From Pectinophora gossypiella (lineage: Eukaryota; Arthropoda; Insecta; Lepidoptera; Gelechiidae), in NCBI RefSeq assembly GCF_024362695.1, contig NC_065426.1:2232001-2296000 (forward strand): a stretch of DNA of 64,000 bases, written 5' to 3'. Under the pieces are notes generated by a model. It ran no database searches and had not been told where the DNA came from. It saw only the letters and a program-made list of their open reading frames with translations. Every line of letters starts with the position of its first letter. The stretch's first letter is position 1. The position numbers and the translations under genes are program-made. Below, in pieces: positions 35,411 to 46,297 of this stretch.

Positions 35411-35642
35411 ATCGGTTTCATAATAACATTCACACATAATCCGACATCAAAGTTTGTATGTTTACGAAATGAAAATGTTTACCCTATGCTTGCAAACGTA
35501 CGGGCTTGCTAGGTTCGCGGTGGATGTTATGGGTTTATTAGCCTCTCCACGCGGCTTTCATCCAGGAATAATCCCAAGACTTCGGCGTAAATAAACCGTT
35601 TTTTTTTTTAATATAATAGACTCCATAATAGACTCCAGAAAC

Positions 35643-35985
35643 AGCCTCCGTGGTCTAGTGGTTAGAGCGTTAGGCTCACGATCTGGAGGTCCGGGTTCGA
35701 TTCCCGATGGGGACATTGTCGAAATCACTTTGTAAGACTGTCCTTTGTTTGGTAAGGACTTTTCAGCCTTGAATCACCTGATTGTCCGAAAAAGTAAGAT
35801 GATTCAATGCTTCGGAGGGCACGTTAAGCCGTCGGTCCCGGCTATTAGCCGTAAAAACACCTCCACCAACCCGCAGTGGAGCAGCGTGGTGGAGTATGCT
35901 CCATACCCCCTCCGGTTGATTGAGGGGAGGCCTGTGCCCAGCAGTGGGACGTATATAGGCAGTTTATGTATTATGTATGTATGTT
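35643..35985 (+). repeat. SINE-B, full-length copy
   Basis: cctccgtggtctagtggtta head, B box GGTTCGATTCC, core, then cccagcagtgggacgtatat and a tatg-rich tail. Confidence 0.85.
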
Positions 35986-36211
35986 ATGTGTGACTCGCGG
36001 TTGACCACAATCTCACCTGATGGTAAGTGGTAGGGTGGATCACGGTTACCTAGCAAATGCTTATTCGCTCTAGCCTTGAAGACTCCCAGATTATAATGAG
36101 TCGGAAAAACAGACGACGGCAGACAGTTCCAGACCTTTGCAGTTCGCATCAAAAAGGAAGAGGCAAAACGCTTAGTGCGGATTGGTGGTATATGCACAAC
36201 ATAAGGATGAA

Positions 36212-36531
36212 CGGCCTCCGTGGTCCAGTGGTTGAGTATTGTGCTCACGATCCGGAGGTCCCGGGTTCGAATCCCGGTGGGGACACATCACAAAAATCAC
36301 TTTGTGATCCCTACTTTGGTTAGGACATTACAGGCAGATCACCTGATTGTCCAAAAGTAAGATGATCCGTGCTTCGGAAGGCACGTTAAGCCGTTGATCC
36401 CGGTTACTATTTACTGATGTAAGTACGTAGTCGTTACACAAGTCATGTCAGGGGCCTTTGGCGGCTTAATACCTGACACGAGGGTGGATGAGATTGGTTA
36501 TCCACCTCACAACCCACACGATAGAGGAGAA
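36212..36531 (+). repeat. SINE-A, full-length copy
   Basis: Head acggcctccgtggtccagtg, B box GGTTCGAATCC; tail cacacgatagaggagaagga. Confidence 0.86.
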
Positions 36532-36756
36532 GGATGAAATGGCTGCCGACGTCTAGTTGTCCGTAGATGGAATGGAGTGGGTGGAATTAACTCGTGAAGT
36601 TCCTGCGCACACTCACCGAAGTGTATCCTATAAAAGACCGACAGACAAGCTACCCTTCGTCTGTGTTCTATATAGAGATAGTATATGATTTAGGCCACCA
36701 AATAGAATATAATACTATGTATCAGAAAGGTAATTGCACCAATTATAACTATACAA

Positions 36757-36806
36757 AAAATAACTTAAAATAAAATTAAGAGGTGTCTGCAGGAATCGGG
36801 GCCATT
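36757..36806. repeat. MITE-K arm fragment
   Basis: ataaaattaagaggtgtctgcaggaatc-type end; a similar arm lies at 37866-37915. Confidence 0.5.
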
Positions 36807-37437
36807 GTGTATGTACGTATTTATGAAGGGCACAGGAACCCAAACTAGGAAGGTGTTGTGTTTTTGGACTCCTGGGGGGTTAAAAGGGCCACATCGAAGC
36901 AATTCATCTAAAAAAGCAATATTGCTATTTGACATTTGTTTGCATATGCGCAAAGGTCAAATTTCTCAAATGTCAAAAATCTGGTGTCCACCACTCGGAA
37001 ACAGCTCTAAGATAATAAATGGGAGTGTTGTTTTAATAATAGGTACTTTCAAATTGTACCCTTATTTTAAGTTAGTGTAGACTGTATGTGAGGGAGTGTG
37101 TTTGTGTGTATCTGTATGTGAGAGGTTTGTGTGTGTCTGTGAAATAAAACGCTCATCATAATAAAACACAACGTTTATGCCACAGATGATATATCCCTTC
37201 GTTCGGTGTACATTAATTATAATTTACGTCCGCGTGTGAGGCGGCCTCGTAAAAACGTTTCCCCATGTTTTTTTATCACTGCTTTTTTTTTGAGGACGAC
37301 TGTTTTGGGAGATCTTTGAATTTTTCTCGTACATGCAAACATGGTTTAATATTGTACACACGGTAATAAGGAAAGGAATTTATTTTCTGTGTTGTAGATA
37401 AAATAAATATCCATAGAAAACTGTAATTCTTAATTGG
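36807..37437. other. No supported gene
   Basis: GT-rich stretch near 37080-37150 followed by aataaaacgctcatcataat, possibly a LINE 3' end. No coding motif. Confidence 0.4.
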
Positions 37438-37609
37438 GAACTTCCATGGTATAGTGGCGAGAGCGTTGGTCCCTCGATCTGGAGATGCCGAGTTTGTTTC
37501 CCTGTGTGGTCATATTCCAAAATATCACTTTGTGATCCTTAGCTGGGTGCGACATTGCAGGCTGATCACGATTGTCCGAAAGTAAGATAATCTGTGCTTC
37601 GGAAGGCAC
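37438..37609 (+). repeat. SINE-A fragment (left half of inverted pair)
   Basis: Worn tRNA-like head to cttcggaaggcacc, then joined directly to a reverse copy. Confidence 0.72.
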
Positions 37610-37714
37610 CTAACCAAACTAGGAATCACGAAATTTTTGTGATACGTCCCCACCGGAATTCGAACCCGGGACCTCGGTGAGCCTAACGCTTTAACCATTG
37701 GACCATAGAGGCCG
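37610..37714 (-). repeat. SINE-A fragment (right half of inverted pair)
   Basis: taaccaaactaggaatcacg to accattggaccatagaggcc. The two halves form a potential hairpin. Confidence 0.75.
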
Positions 37715-38089
37715 AATACACACAATTATTATTTACACTATCGATAGATCACTGATCACTTTCCTTTACAAAATGACAGGTATAATTACCAGTATTATAC
37801 TGGTATAATACAACTGTGTGATACTACTGGTAGTATCAGTATTATTTCTTTTTATTTTGGTACAATAAGGTGTATTTGTATGATATAAAATAGATGGCGT
37901 CTACAGGAATAGCGTTTTCCTTATCGTTATGTTTATCCATGACACAGGCCTTTGGCCTACTATGGATATCGGCTGTTTAGTTAACTCACGGATGTACAAT
38001 AACCCCTTGTCTGTAAAGTTCCCTGTATTCAACAGTGCTATTAGTTTTTTCAATAAAGTATATTATTATTATATTATGTTTCAAAAATA

Positions 38090-38345
38090 GAATTGCTAAA
38101 GCGGTATATAAAGCGAAAGTTGATGGTAGGGCTGGCAGAGGAAGACCGAGAAGGACTTACGATGACCAAATTGGAGATGTCCTTAGAAAAGGTTTAATAC
38201 GATCTACTCTGAACCGGCGTCCGTGTATGAAGCGATTGATAAAAGTGGAGGAAGCAAGAGAAGTGTGTCAGGATTGAAGCAAATTGAATTCTATAGTCTC
38301 TGCTTACCCCGGTGGGAAATAGGCGTGAGTTTATGTATGTATGTG
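38090..38345 (+). pseudogene. LINE tail-1, best open copy
   Basis: Reference copy. Open frame NRIAKAVYKAKVDGRAGRGR, PRRTYDDQIGDVLRKGLIRS, TLNRRPCMKRLIKVEEAREV then CQD and stop. The DNA continues cttaccccggtgggaaatag and ends in a tatgtatg tail. I read this as the last part of a LINE reverse transcriptase plus its 3' end. At least eleven copies occur in this window, all cut at the 5' side. Confidence 0.75.
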
Positions 38346-38670
38346 TATGTTTCAAAAACCGGAGTTTAGAACTGATCGATTCAAGTGTACAATCCCCTGT
38401 CTAATTGGGGATCTGACCGAAGGACTTTACTCGACTGATGCGACTCGAGTCCTCTTTATGTTTCGTTCGAAGCCAGAATACTGGGTTTATCTTTCATCCC
38501 TATTATTACAGTCCATTGGAATTTACTTCCTAAGTCCTTGGACCTTTTATTGTAGTGCCTAGAGTTGAATACTCTCTGCCGTTTGATAATGACATGGGAT
38601 GAATGGAATGATTCTGTTTCGTCGTCCGGCCTCTGAAAATAAAAGTTTAGTAAGTTAAAAGTTACTGTTA

Positions 38671-38852
38671 GTAAGATGATCCGTGCTTCGGAAGGCACGT
38701 TAAGCCGTTGGTCCCGGTTACTACTTACTGATGTAAGTACGTAGTCGTTACATGAGTCATTTGAGGGGCCTATGGCGGCTCAGTAATAACCTTGACACCA
38801 GGGTTGATGGGGTTGGTAATTCACCTCACAACCCACACGATAGAAGGAGAAG
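38671..38852 (+). repeat. SINE-A tail fragment
   Basis: gtaagatgatccgtgcttcg to acacgatagaaggagaagaa. Confidence 0.78.
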
Positions 38853-38924
38853 AATATCAAAATTGGTTGCAAGTTGAAACTTGACACATAGCATCATGCC
38901 TGTAGAGGTGAAGGTATATACACC

Positions 38925-39075
38925 CACTGCAGCTTCTTTTCCCCGGCTATACAGGTTGTGAAAAGCTGCAGTAGTTTTAGGCGGATGAGACGTTAGTTAT
39001 GTTATGTGTATGTTCATTTGTTTAAATGTAGTTCTGTGCAATAAAGTATATTTGATTTGATTTTGATTTGATTAA
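38925..39075 (+). repeat. LINE tail-3 3' UTR
   Basis: Shares ccccggctataca and gttttaggcggatgagacgt with 24240-24310; ends aataaagtatatttgatttg. Confidence 0.55.
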
Positions 39076-39089
39076 AAAATGACGATTGA

Positions 39090-39225
39090 TGTACAGTCAT
39101 GAGTACTAATATCATGTAGCCACTTTAGAACCCTGTCGCGTTATCATATTTGACATTTAATGAGACTTACGGTTTAATTTGTCAAAAATGTTAATGTGAC
39201 ATGGTTTCAAAGTGTATACTTATTA
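39090..39225. repeat. Repeat-J copy
   Basis: tacagtcatgagtactaata to catggtttcaaagtgtatac. Confidence 0.6.
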
Positions 39226-39253
39226 AATACGGCTACGTAAATTAAGGTAGGAT

Positions 39254-39535
39254 CATCATCAGCCCGTTAACGTCCCCACTGCTGGTGCACGGGCCTTCCC
39301 TATGGATGTATAGGGAGATCGGGCCTTAAACCACCACGCGGGCCCAGTGCGGATTGATGGTTATTAACGACTGCTAATGCAGCCAAGACCAACGGCTCAA
39401 CGTGCCTTCCGAAGCACGGAGGAGCTCGAGATGAAAACTTTTTTTTGTGGTCACCCATCCTATGACCGGCCTTTGCGAAAGTTGCTTAACTTCAACCATT
39501 GCAGACCGTTTACCGTTGTGCCACCGAGCTCCTCC
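39254..39535 (-). repeat. SINE-C copy with 16-bp duplication
   Basis: taaattaaggtaggat before and taaattcaggtaggat after, one mismatch. Confidence 0.83.
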
Positions 39536-39677
39536 TAAATTCAGGTAGGATTATGTGATAATGAAACTGTTTACCCTGTTAGTGTATCGGACTAACTCAG
39601 GTCAATGACTCTGCTGCGTTTACACCTCACGACTGTGGTACTGATGCGATATGTCTAAAAGTAATGAATTAAGTAGA

Positions 39678-39800
39678 AGAGCCGTGGTAGCTTGTTAGCT
39701 TGATTCTCACTGTGTCATCTCAGGTTCAATTCCCGCACGGGCCTAAACTAATGATTTTCGAATTCATACTTTGGATCATAAATATTTTTATGTGCTAATT
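39678..39800 (+). repeat. SINE-D head fragment
   Basis: agagccgtggtagcttgtta then caggttcaattcccgcacgg. Confidence 0.65.
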
Positions 39801-39977
39801 ATTTCGGTTACCGCAAAATCGATTTGCCCAAACATGGCCGTCTTTAGACGATAAGGCGGGTATTAGACGGGCATATTACAAAATGCCGGCACATCTCACG
39901 ATCGGCCCAATTTAAGAATCGGCCCAAGACATAATATAGCTATTAGCTATATTTGAATTTATATGCATGTTTGGTGA

Positions 39978-40295
39978 CGAGCCGTGGTAAAACTGATGGT
40001 AAAACGCTTGCCTCTCACTTTGAGATCGCAAGTTCGAACCCGAATTGTCGAATTTGTTTTCGAATTCATGATTGTATCATAAATGATTATCACGTGCTCA
40101 GCGGTGAAGGAAGTCCACATTCCCGAGAAATACATTTTCGGAGGTGTGTGATCTAACCTGTATTGGGCTGGTTTTCTCTTGGCGGGTTGGAAGGTCAGAC
40201 AGGCAGTTGCTTCTGGAAAAAACCGGACCTGTAAAATCTTCAGGTTAGGTAAGCGGACCCTGTGAAAAACGGCATAATGCTAGGGGGATGATGAT
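39978..40295 (+). repeat. SINE-D, near full-length copy
   Basis: gacgagccgtggtaaaactg to ggcataatgctagggggatg; short deletions in the middle. Confidence 0.78.
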
Positions 40296-40628
40296 GTATG
40301 ATGCCTAATAATATCGTATAGTGTAAAACAATTGTCGTGCGGAGCGGACGTTGGTATGCCTGAATGAACCCGGACGCTATTCGGACACTCCCGTGTTTGG
40401 GACATATCGCCCGGAGAGTCGGAACTACCCTTTGCCACGGTCGTATTGATTTTCGGACCCCAGTTTAGACTTTGAGTTTACAACCGAAAATTTGGTCCGG
40501 TTATTTATTTATTACGCTTACACAGCACATTAGTAGACATTTAAAATACTCAAACGGGGAGCGCCGCGGCCGGCTCGCCGCTTCAAACCCGCTACCGGAC
40601 TTGCACTAATGATTTATTTATAAAAACA

Positions 40629-40967
40629 TAACATAAAACATAAACGGCCTATACGTCCCACTGCTGGGCACAGGCCTCCCCTCAATCAACCGAAGGGGGT
40701 ATGGAGCATACCCCACCACGCTGCTCCACTGCGGGTTGGTGGAGGTGTTTTTACGGCTAATAGCCGGGACCAACGGCTTAACGTGCCCTCCGAAGCACGG
40801 AATCATCTTACTTTTTCGGACAATCAGGTGATTCAAGTCTGAAAAGTCCTTACCAAACAAAGGACAGTCTCTCAAAGTGATTTCGACAATGTCCCCATCG
40901 GGAATCGAACCCGGACCTCCAGATCGTGAGCCTAACGCTCTAACCACTAGACCACGGAGGCTGTTTT
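40629..40967 (-). repeat. SINE-B reference copy with 12-bp duplication
   Basis: 339 bp between exact tttataaaaaca repeats (40617-40628, 40968-40979). Minus-strand order: tRNA-like head (TGGTCTAGTGGTTAGAGCGT; GGTTCGATTCC), a middle tttgtttggtaaggactttt, the shared core (gcttcggagggcacgttaag), then cccagcagtgggacgta and a tatg tail. Confidence 0.88.
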
Positions 40968-41056
40968 TTTATAAAAACACCTATCCAAAAATTGGTTACA
41001 AGTTATTTTATAACACAAGCCCACGATTATATTCATTCATATTCAATTTGGGTAAT

Positions 41057-41166
41057 CCGAGGTACATCCATCTCAAGATGAACTAAGTACCCACGTCTCA
41101 CCGAGCTTTCTGTTAGACCAACGAGATAGGTGAGCCGTATCGCCGTCTATAATGGTCGAGCCACCT
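41057..41166 (-). repeat. Repeat-I copy
   Basis: cgaggtacatccatctcaag to cgccgtctataatggtcgag. Confidence 0.6.
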
Positions 41167-41543
41167 AGTGAAAGCTGCACTTAAGGTAAATCATATCCTT
41201 AAAGAAAAAATGCCTTATCCCTTTTATTAGCACCAATTGGATAATTGGATAATCCTGAAGTAAGATTAGCTCGTAATTCGTACACCGTAAACAGTGGGTT
41301 GACAAGGCAATGATTAGGGCTCGGCAAACAAGGACCCTTGGAGGTTTACGACGGAAGTAATTGCAAGTATAACCGAGCCTGCCCTGGGGTATTGTAGCTG
41401 TAAAACCTCGTCATCTTCTCTGCGGATTTTTATTTTTACGGCGCCATATTACGCCTTGAGGAGATAGGAGTCTAGTTAAGTTTTATATCTAATCCGCCGT
41501 ACTAATAAAAAAATGTAAGTTTTATAACTAAAACCCGACTATG

Positions 41544-41880
41544 CCGTGGAAGCACAGTTGGTAGAACGCTTGCCTCTCACTATGTGGTCGCAGGTTAGAA
41601 TCCAGCACAAGCCTAAACCAATGATTGTCGAATTTGTTTTCGATTTCATGTTTGGATCATAAATGATTATCGCGTGCTCAGCGGTGAAGGAAAATATCGT
41701 GAGGAAACCCACATTACCGAGAAATGCATTTTTGGATGTGTGTGACCTAACCTGTATTGGGCTGGTTTCCCTTCCCGGGTTGGAAGGTCAGACAGGCAGT
41801 CGCTTCTGTGAATAAACGGACCTGTCAAATCTTCAGGTTAGGTAAGCGAACCCTGTGAAAAAGGCGGGATAATGCTATGA
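41544..41880 (+). repeat. SINE-D reference copy, inserted in repeat-R
   Basis: tRNA-like head (gcacagttggtagaacgctt, then a worn B box), gatcataaatgattatcgcg, gaaatgcatttttggatgtg, acaggcagtcgcttctgtg, and the end gcgggataatgctatg. Bordered by ataactaaaacccgactatg and ataacttaaacccgactacg, a 20-bp duplication with two differences. Confidence 0.82.
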
Positions 41881-42262
41881 ATAACTTAAACCCGACTACG
41901 GAAAATTCGCGCTCTAAAAAGTATGAAACAAGAAAAATGTCTGAAATAATTCCGAATAGTGATGTTTAAGAGATAGCCGTGGTCGTGTGCCAATCTGTCC
42001 TAAGAGTTTGCTGACCACCACCTCACTTTGTAGTCTGTCTGTCGGTCAAAGCATGCGAAAAAGAAATGTATTTGCGATATCAAATTTATTTGCAGTTGGT
42101 AAACTAATCGCGACTTATGTCGATGTAAGGAGACAATCGGTTTTCAAAGGCAAATTCAAAGCCTCAGAACTCAATGCGCGAGTCGGGTTCGCAGTTGACC
42201 GGATTTTTCTCGTGGTTGCCTGGAATACTCCGTCAATATAGTATGCCGGCATGGTGAAAATA

Positions 42263-42424
42263 CACCCCGGACACTTCATACAAACAAACAACCTCGTGAA
42301 CAACCTGACACCATACGATTCAAGTGTACAGTATGTTCGGGGGGGGGGGGGGGTAAACTTGGCTCAGACGCTGGCGGGGAGCGGAGTGTCACCGTTCTAT
42401 ACGTAGTATTATTCCTTATTCTAT
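42263..42424 (-). repeat. Repeat-F copy with G15 expansion
   Basis: acaccccggacacttcatac to ttattccttattctatgg. A run of 15 G (42339-42353) stands where other copies have a short G-rich run. Confidence 0.65.
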
Positions 42425-42648
42425 GGTGGAAGTGAGGCCAGTGCCCAGTAGTGGGACGTTTATAGACGGTTTGTGTACGTTACCGGCGTGGAATGCGGAA
42501 TACCCAACTGCATGCGCTGGAACAATGCATTGTTAGCGGTAGATTTACATAGTTATAATTACGTTAGCATTGTGCGACTTCAGGATTTTTTGTTCGTGAG
42601 TAAAAGGTCGATTGCTGAGCATCGGAATTCAGTATCGTTACCTTATAG

Positions 42649-42859
42649 CATAGAATAAGGAATAATACTACGTATACAACGGCAACTCTCCGCTCCCCAC
42701 CAGCGTCTGAGCTAGGTTTACCTCACCCCCTCTCAAGCACAGTTTAGACTTTAATCGTAGGGCGTCAGACGTCACACACACAGATGCGAGTGTATGATAA
42801 TGTCAATGTGTAGTGTCTGTCTAAAACGAGGTTGTTTGTATGAAGTGTTCGGGGTGTGC
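42649..42859 (+). repeat. Repeat-F, full-length copy
   Basis: catagaataaggaataatac to gaagtgttcggggtgtgc. Confidence 0.72.
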
Positions 42860-42894
42860 TTATAGCTAACTGATTGATGAATGTGAAGGCAAGA

Positions 42895-43380
42895 GAAGTT
42901 TACTACTAACATTCATCAATCGTTTCACCCACGCACGTTAGGGTAGATCGCACTAAACCTTTTTAAGGACTTCAATTTGGTCAATGTACGTCCTTGCCCA
43001 GGGTTACGGGTGACGACCTCAACGGTTGCAGATTCGGAGATGGGCAGGACAGGGCAAGTCACAGGGACTATAACCTGGAACCTGACAGAGGGTAGCAGTA
43101 ACTCTCAGTACTTTTCAGAGGCGGAGGACAGGAGTTCTGGTACGGCTTTGAAATAGACTACTCTGTGCGCCATCCCACTCGCGACAGATAGAGTACTGCG
43201 GGGCGGAAGGCAAGAGGGAAACCACTACCATATTTTTCCCTAAAAAGTTGTATGGAGAGGAATGCTACATCGACAAGAGCGTGGCTCTTAAATTAGTGAT
43301 GTGAAGTCCTTCTAGGTTTTCCTCTGCCAACCCTACCAACAACCTTCGCCTTATATATAGCTTTTGTAATCCTATTATCC
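42895..43380 (-). pseudogene. LINE tail-1 copy split by a LINE tail-4 insertion
   Basis: Tail-1 sequence stops at tcaatgtacgtcctt (43005) and resumes at gtccttctaggttttcctct (about 43306). gtcctt is repeated on both sides. Confidence 0.7.
43006..43305 (+). pseudogene. LINE tail-4 insertion
   Basis: gcccagggttacgggtgacg through cacagggactataacctgga to gagcgtggctcttaaattag. Same unit as minus-strand 29585-29930; younger than the tail-1 copy it interrupts. Confidence 0.68.
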
Positions 43381-43980
43381 TAAAAGAGAATAATGAATAG
43401 ATAATAGTGTAGGTAATGTATATTCTGATGAATACAGCGAATTCGTTAATTTCGCTTTGCTTAATTAATACATTGAAACGGCTTTGCTTTCACAAGCGGA
43501 AATTGAAAATCTGCTTTTGTTGCAGTTACTATTAATATATTGTCTATAATTTAATTACTATTGCACTTATTATAGGATTCATTATTATTTTGATTCAATA
43601 CGTGAGTCAAACGTAAAAACTTAATACTTATAAGTTTACTTAACCAAGTTTGTTTTCAACTATGATCACTATTGTCTTTTTAAGAACAACTGTTTAAATA
43701 AAACTCCAGAATCAGTTCGGAAAATCGTTAAAGTTATATATAGTGATTAGTGAACAGTTAACTTAAGAGGTTGCCGGCTGACTTGAAAGGAACGTGTCAA
43801 AAGCGCCGTCCCTGTGACGAGTCCCGCGCTCCTGTGTCATGATTATTATTATTGTAATCTGTGAGAACCCATAATTATGTTAGCAGAGAGTTCCGAGATT
43901 ATATTTAAACTGGCTGTTGAAAACGAATTTTAACGTTTGTATGATATCTCGTTTGTACGTCACGTTTGTATGATATGATT
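43381..43980. other. No recognisable gene or repeat
   Basis: AT-rich; short GC patch aaaagcgccgtccctgtgac near 43800. Nothing supported. Confidence 0.5.
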
Positions 43981-43981
43981 G

Positions 43982-44272
43982 AGGAGCTCGGTGGCGCAGC
44001 GGTAAACGCGCTCGGTCTGCGATTGTTGAAGTTCAGCAACTTTCGCAAAGGCCGGTCATAGGATGGGTGACCACAAAAAAAAGTTCATCTCGAGCTCCTC
44101 CGTGCTTCGGAAGGCACGTTAAGCCGTTGGTCCCGGCTGCATTAGCAGTCGTTAATAACCACCAATCCGCACTGGGCCCGCGTGGTGGTTTATGGCCCGA
44201 TCTCCCTATCCATCCATAGGGAAGGCCCGTGCCCCAGCAGTGGGGACGTTAATGGGCTGGTGATGATGATGA
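43982..44272 (+). repeat. SINE-C reference copy
   Basis: aggagctcggtggcgcagcg head (A-box-like), gttgaagttcagcaactttc, the shared core (gcttcggaaggcacgttaag ccgttggtcccggc), then cccagcagtggggacgttaa and a (gat)n tail. No clean B box, so the head is a worn or unusual tRNA. Confidence 0.82.
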
Positions 44273-44584
44273 TATCTCAATCATCCCCTTACGGATTGTT
44301 TGTTTCAAAAACGTTTTTGTGCTTCAATAAAAATAAATATAATAAAATAAAAATCATCAGCCGTACGACGCCCACTGCTGGGCATAATAAAAATAAAAAT
44401 ATTTATTTCAAATAGCCTAATACACAGGTAGCTAAAAAAAAACAAATTTTACAATGTGTGGCTGTTTCAATTTTACACAAGTAAATGACCTCTGAACTCC
44501 CAAAATAGAGTGAATCTTGGCTTGTGCAAAGCTTTAACTTTGTAGTCCCAAAGTTTTTATACTCCCAAAATTTAGTATAAGTTC

Positions 44585-44680
44585 GCAGTAGAGCAGCGTG
44601 GTGGATTATGCTCCTTACCATCCGGTCGATTGAGGGGAAGCCTGCGCCCAGCGATGGAATGTATATAGGCTGTTTATCTT
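44585..44680 (+). repeat. SINE-B tail fragment
   Basis: agagcagcgtggtggattat to tatataggctgtttat. Confidence 0.7.
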
Positions 44681-45120
44681 GCTTTAGTCGGTTTAAATCC
44701 TTTGATGGGTTTGCTCTTGGCCCCAGACTTGCCCAAAGGCATCGACGATGCCTAAGATGGAGCGAGCTCGCCCCGAAGGTGCCTGTAGACTCTGGCATTG
44801 AAAGCACCTGGGTTATATGCATTCGGAAATACAGAAGACGGTAGAGAATTCCAGTCCTTCAAAAATAGAACACAACAAATCTACAATTCAAATCGCTAAT
44901 AACCTCTTTCTTTTTTGAAGTCTGTTAAAAATGATTATTAGAAAGTTGTACGTCAGAATTAATCATTAGCTCGAACAATAGTCGTGGACAATACGCGACT
45001 GTTGACGAATGGAGGCGACAAAATGACGGATGGAGTCGATCTATTGTCATTGTCATCAAGTGAAATGACTGTGGGTTAGAGCTTGTTGGTGCTGGTGCGA
45101 ACAGCCATCATGGGAGCGTT
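44681..45120. other. No recognisable gene
   Basis: Short overlapping open frames on both strands at 44600-44844 follow the SINE tail; no family motif. Confidence 0.45.
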
Positions 45121-45121
45121 T

Positions 45122-45482
45122 TCATCATCTCCCTAGCATTATCCCGTTTTCACAGGGTCCGCTTACGAAACCTGATGCTTTGACAGGTCCGGTTTTTTAC
45201 AGAAGCGACTGCCTGTCTGACCTTCCAACTCGCGAAGAGAAGACCCAGCTCAATACAGGTTAGGTCAGATACTTCCGAAAACGCATATATAGTTCTCGGG
45301 AATGTGGATTTCCTCATGGTGTTTTGCTTCACCGCTGAGCACGTGCTAATTAATTAATTATTTATGATCCAAACATGAATTCGAAAAAAAAATCGACAAT
45401 CATTGGTTTAGGCATATGCTGGATTCAAACCTGCGACTTCAAAGTGAGAGGCAATCGTTTTACTAACTGGGCTACCATGGCA
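45122..45482 (-). repeat. SINE-D, full-length copy
   Basis: atcatctccctagcattatc to tactaactgggctaccatgg; a (taat) expansion at about 45347-45360. Confidence 0.82.
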
Positions 45483-45622
45483 CCACGGATCATGGGAGCG
45501 TTTTATGTACGCGTAATCTGAGATTTTGAGAGTGTTGAGATTACAACACTCTATATAAAAATCTCATTTTTATCGTGTGCTGTCTAACGTATAAGTGCGA
45601 GTGAAACGGACAGCTCGCGCGC

Positions 45623-46123
45623 ATGTCGTGGCCATATCGTAAAATTGAATTTCATGAAATGGTCATATTTCATAAAATGGCCAACTGAAGTTGACCATAT
45701 CGTTGAAACGTTTGGCCATATCGTTAATGTAGGCGGTGTTCATGTTATGTGGTGTAATAAAAATGCGAATAGTCGGTTAATTTCTTAGGATCAAAATTAT
45801 GTACATATTCAATACGGAAAATTGCACAATTACATTGATTCATCGATTATAATATCAATCAAGTTTTAAATATAATCGACACCAGCGCCACTACCGGTGG
45901 ATAATGTTACTAATTTTACGATATGCTTGCCAACGTTTGGCTATATCATGAAGTAATCATGCATTTAGTTGATCAAATCGTTAAACGTTTTGTGTTCATT
46001 GATTTGGCCAAACTACATCATGATGTGGCCAACGAATGATATTCTATTTCATGAAATATGACCATTTCAAGAAATGATCGAGCACATCATGAAATGATCA
46101 ATTCTATGATCTGGCCATGACAT
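45623..46123. mobile_element. MITE-like element full of tcatgaaat / tggccatatc motifs
   Basis: Ends atgtcgtggccatatcgta and tatgatctggccatgacat are imperfect inverted repeats. Inside, variants of atttcatgaaatggtcat and tggccatatcgt recur on both strands at least ten times. No ORF. Confidence 0.55.
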
Positions 46124-46125
46124 AT

Positions 46126-46215
46126 ACATAAACAGCCTATATACGTCCCACTGCTGGTCACAGGCCTCCGCTCAATCAACAGCAGGTGGTATAGAGCATA
46201 CTCCACCACGCTGCA
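46126..46215 (-). repeat. SINE-B tail fragment
   Basis: ataaacagcctatatacgtc to gcatactccaccacgctgca. Confidence 0.7.
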
Positions 46216-46297
46216 CCGCTACTCTTAAGTACAATTAATTCATGGCACGTACGTCTATGCTTAGATTTTATCCTGTCTTATAAAATAACGCCAGCAT

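Noticed and set aside
44403..44822. 139-codon minus-strand open frame
   Set aside because: Overlaps a SINE-B tail and another short plus-strand frame; composition looks non-coding.
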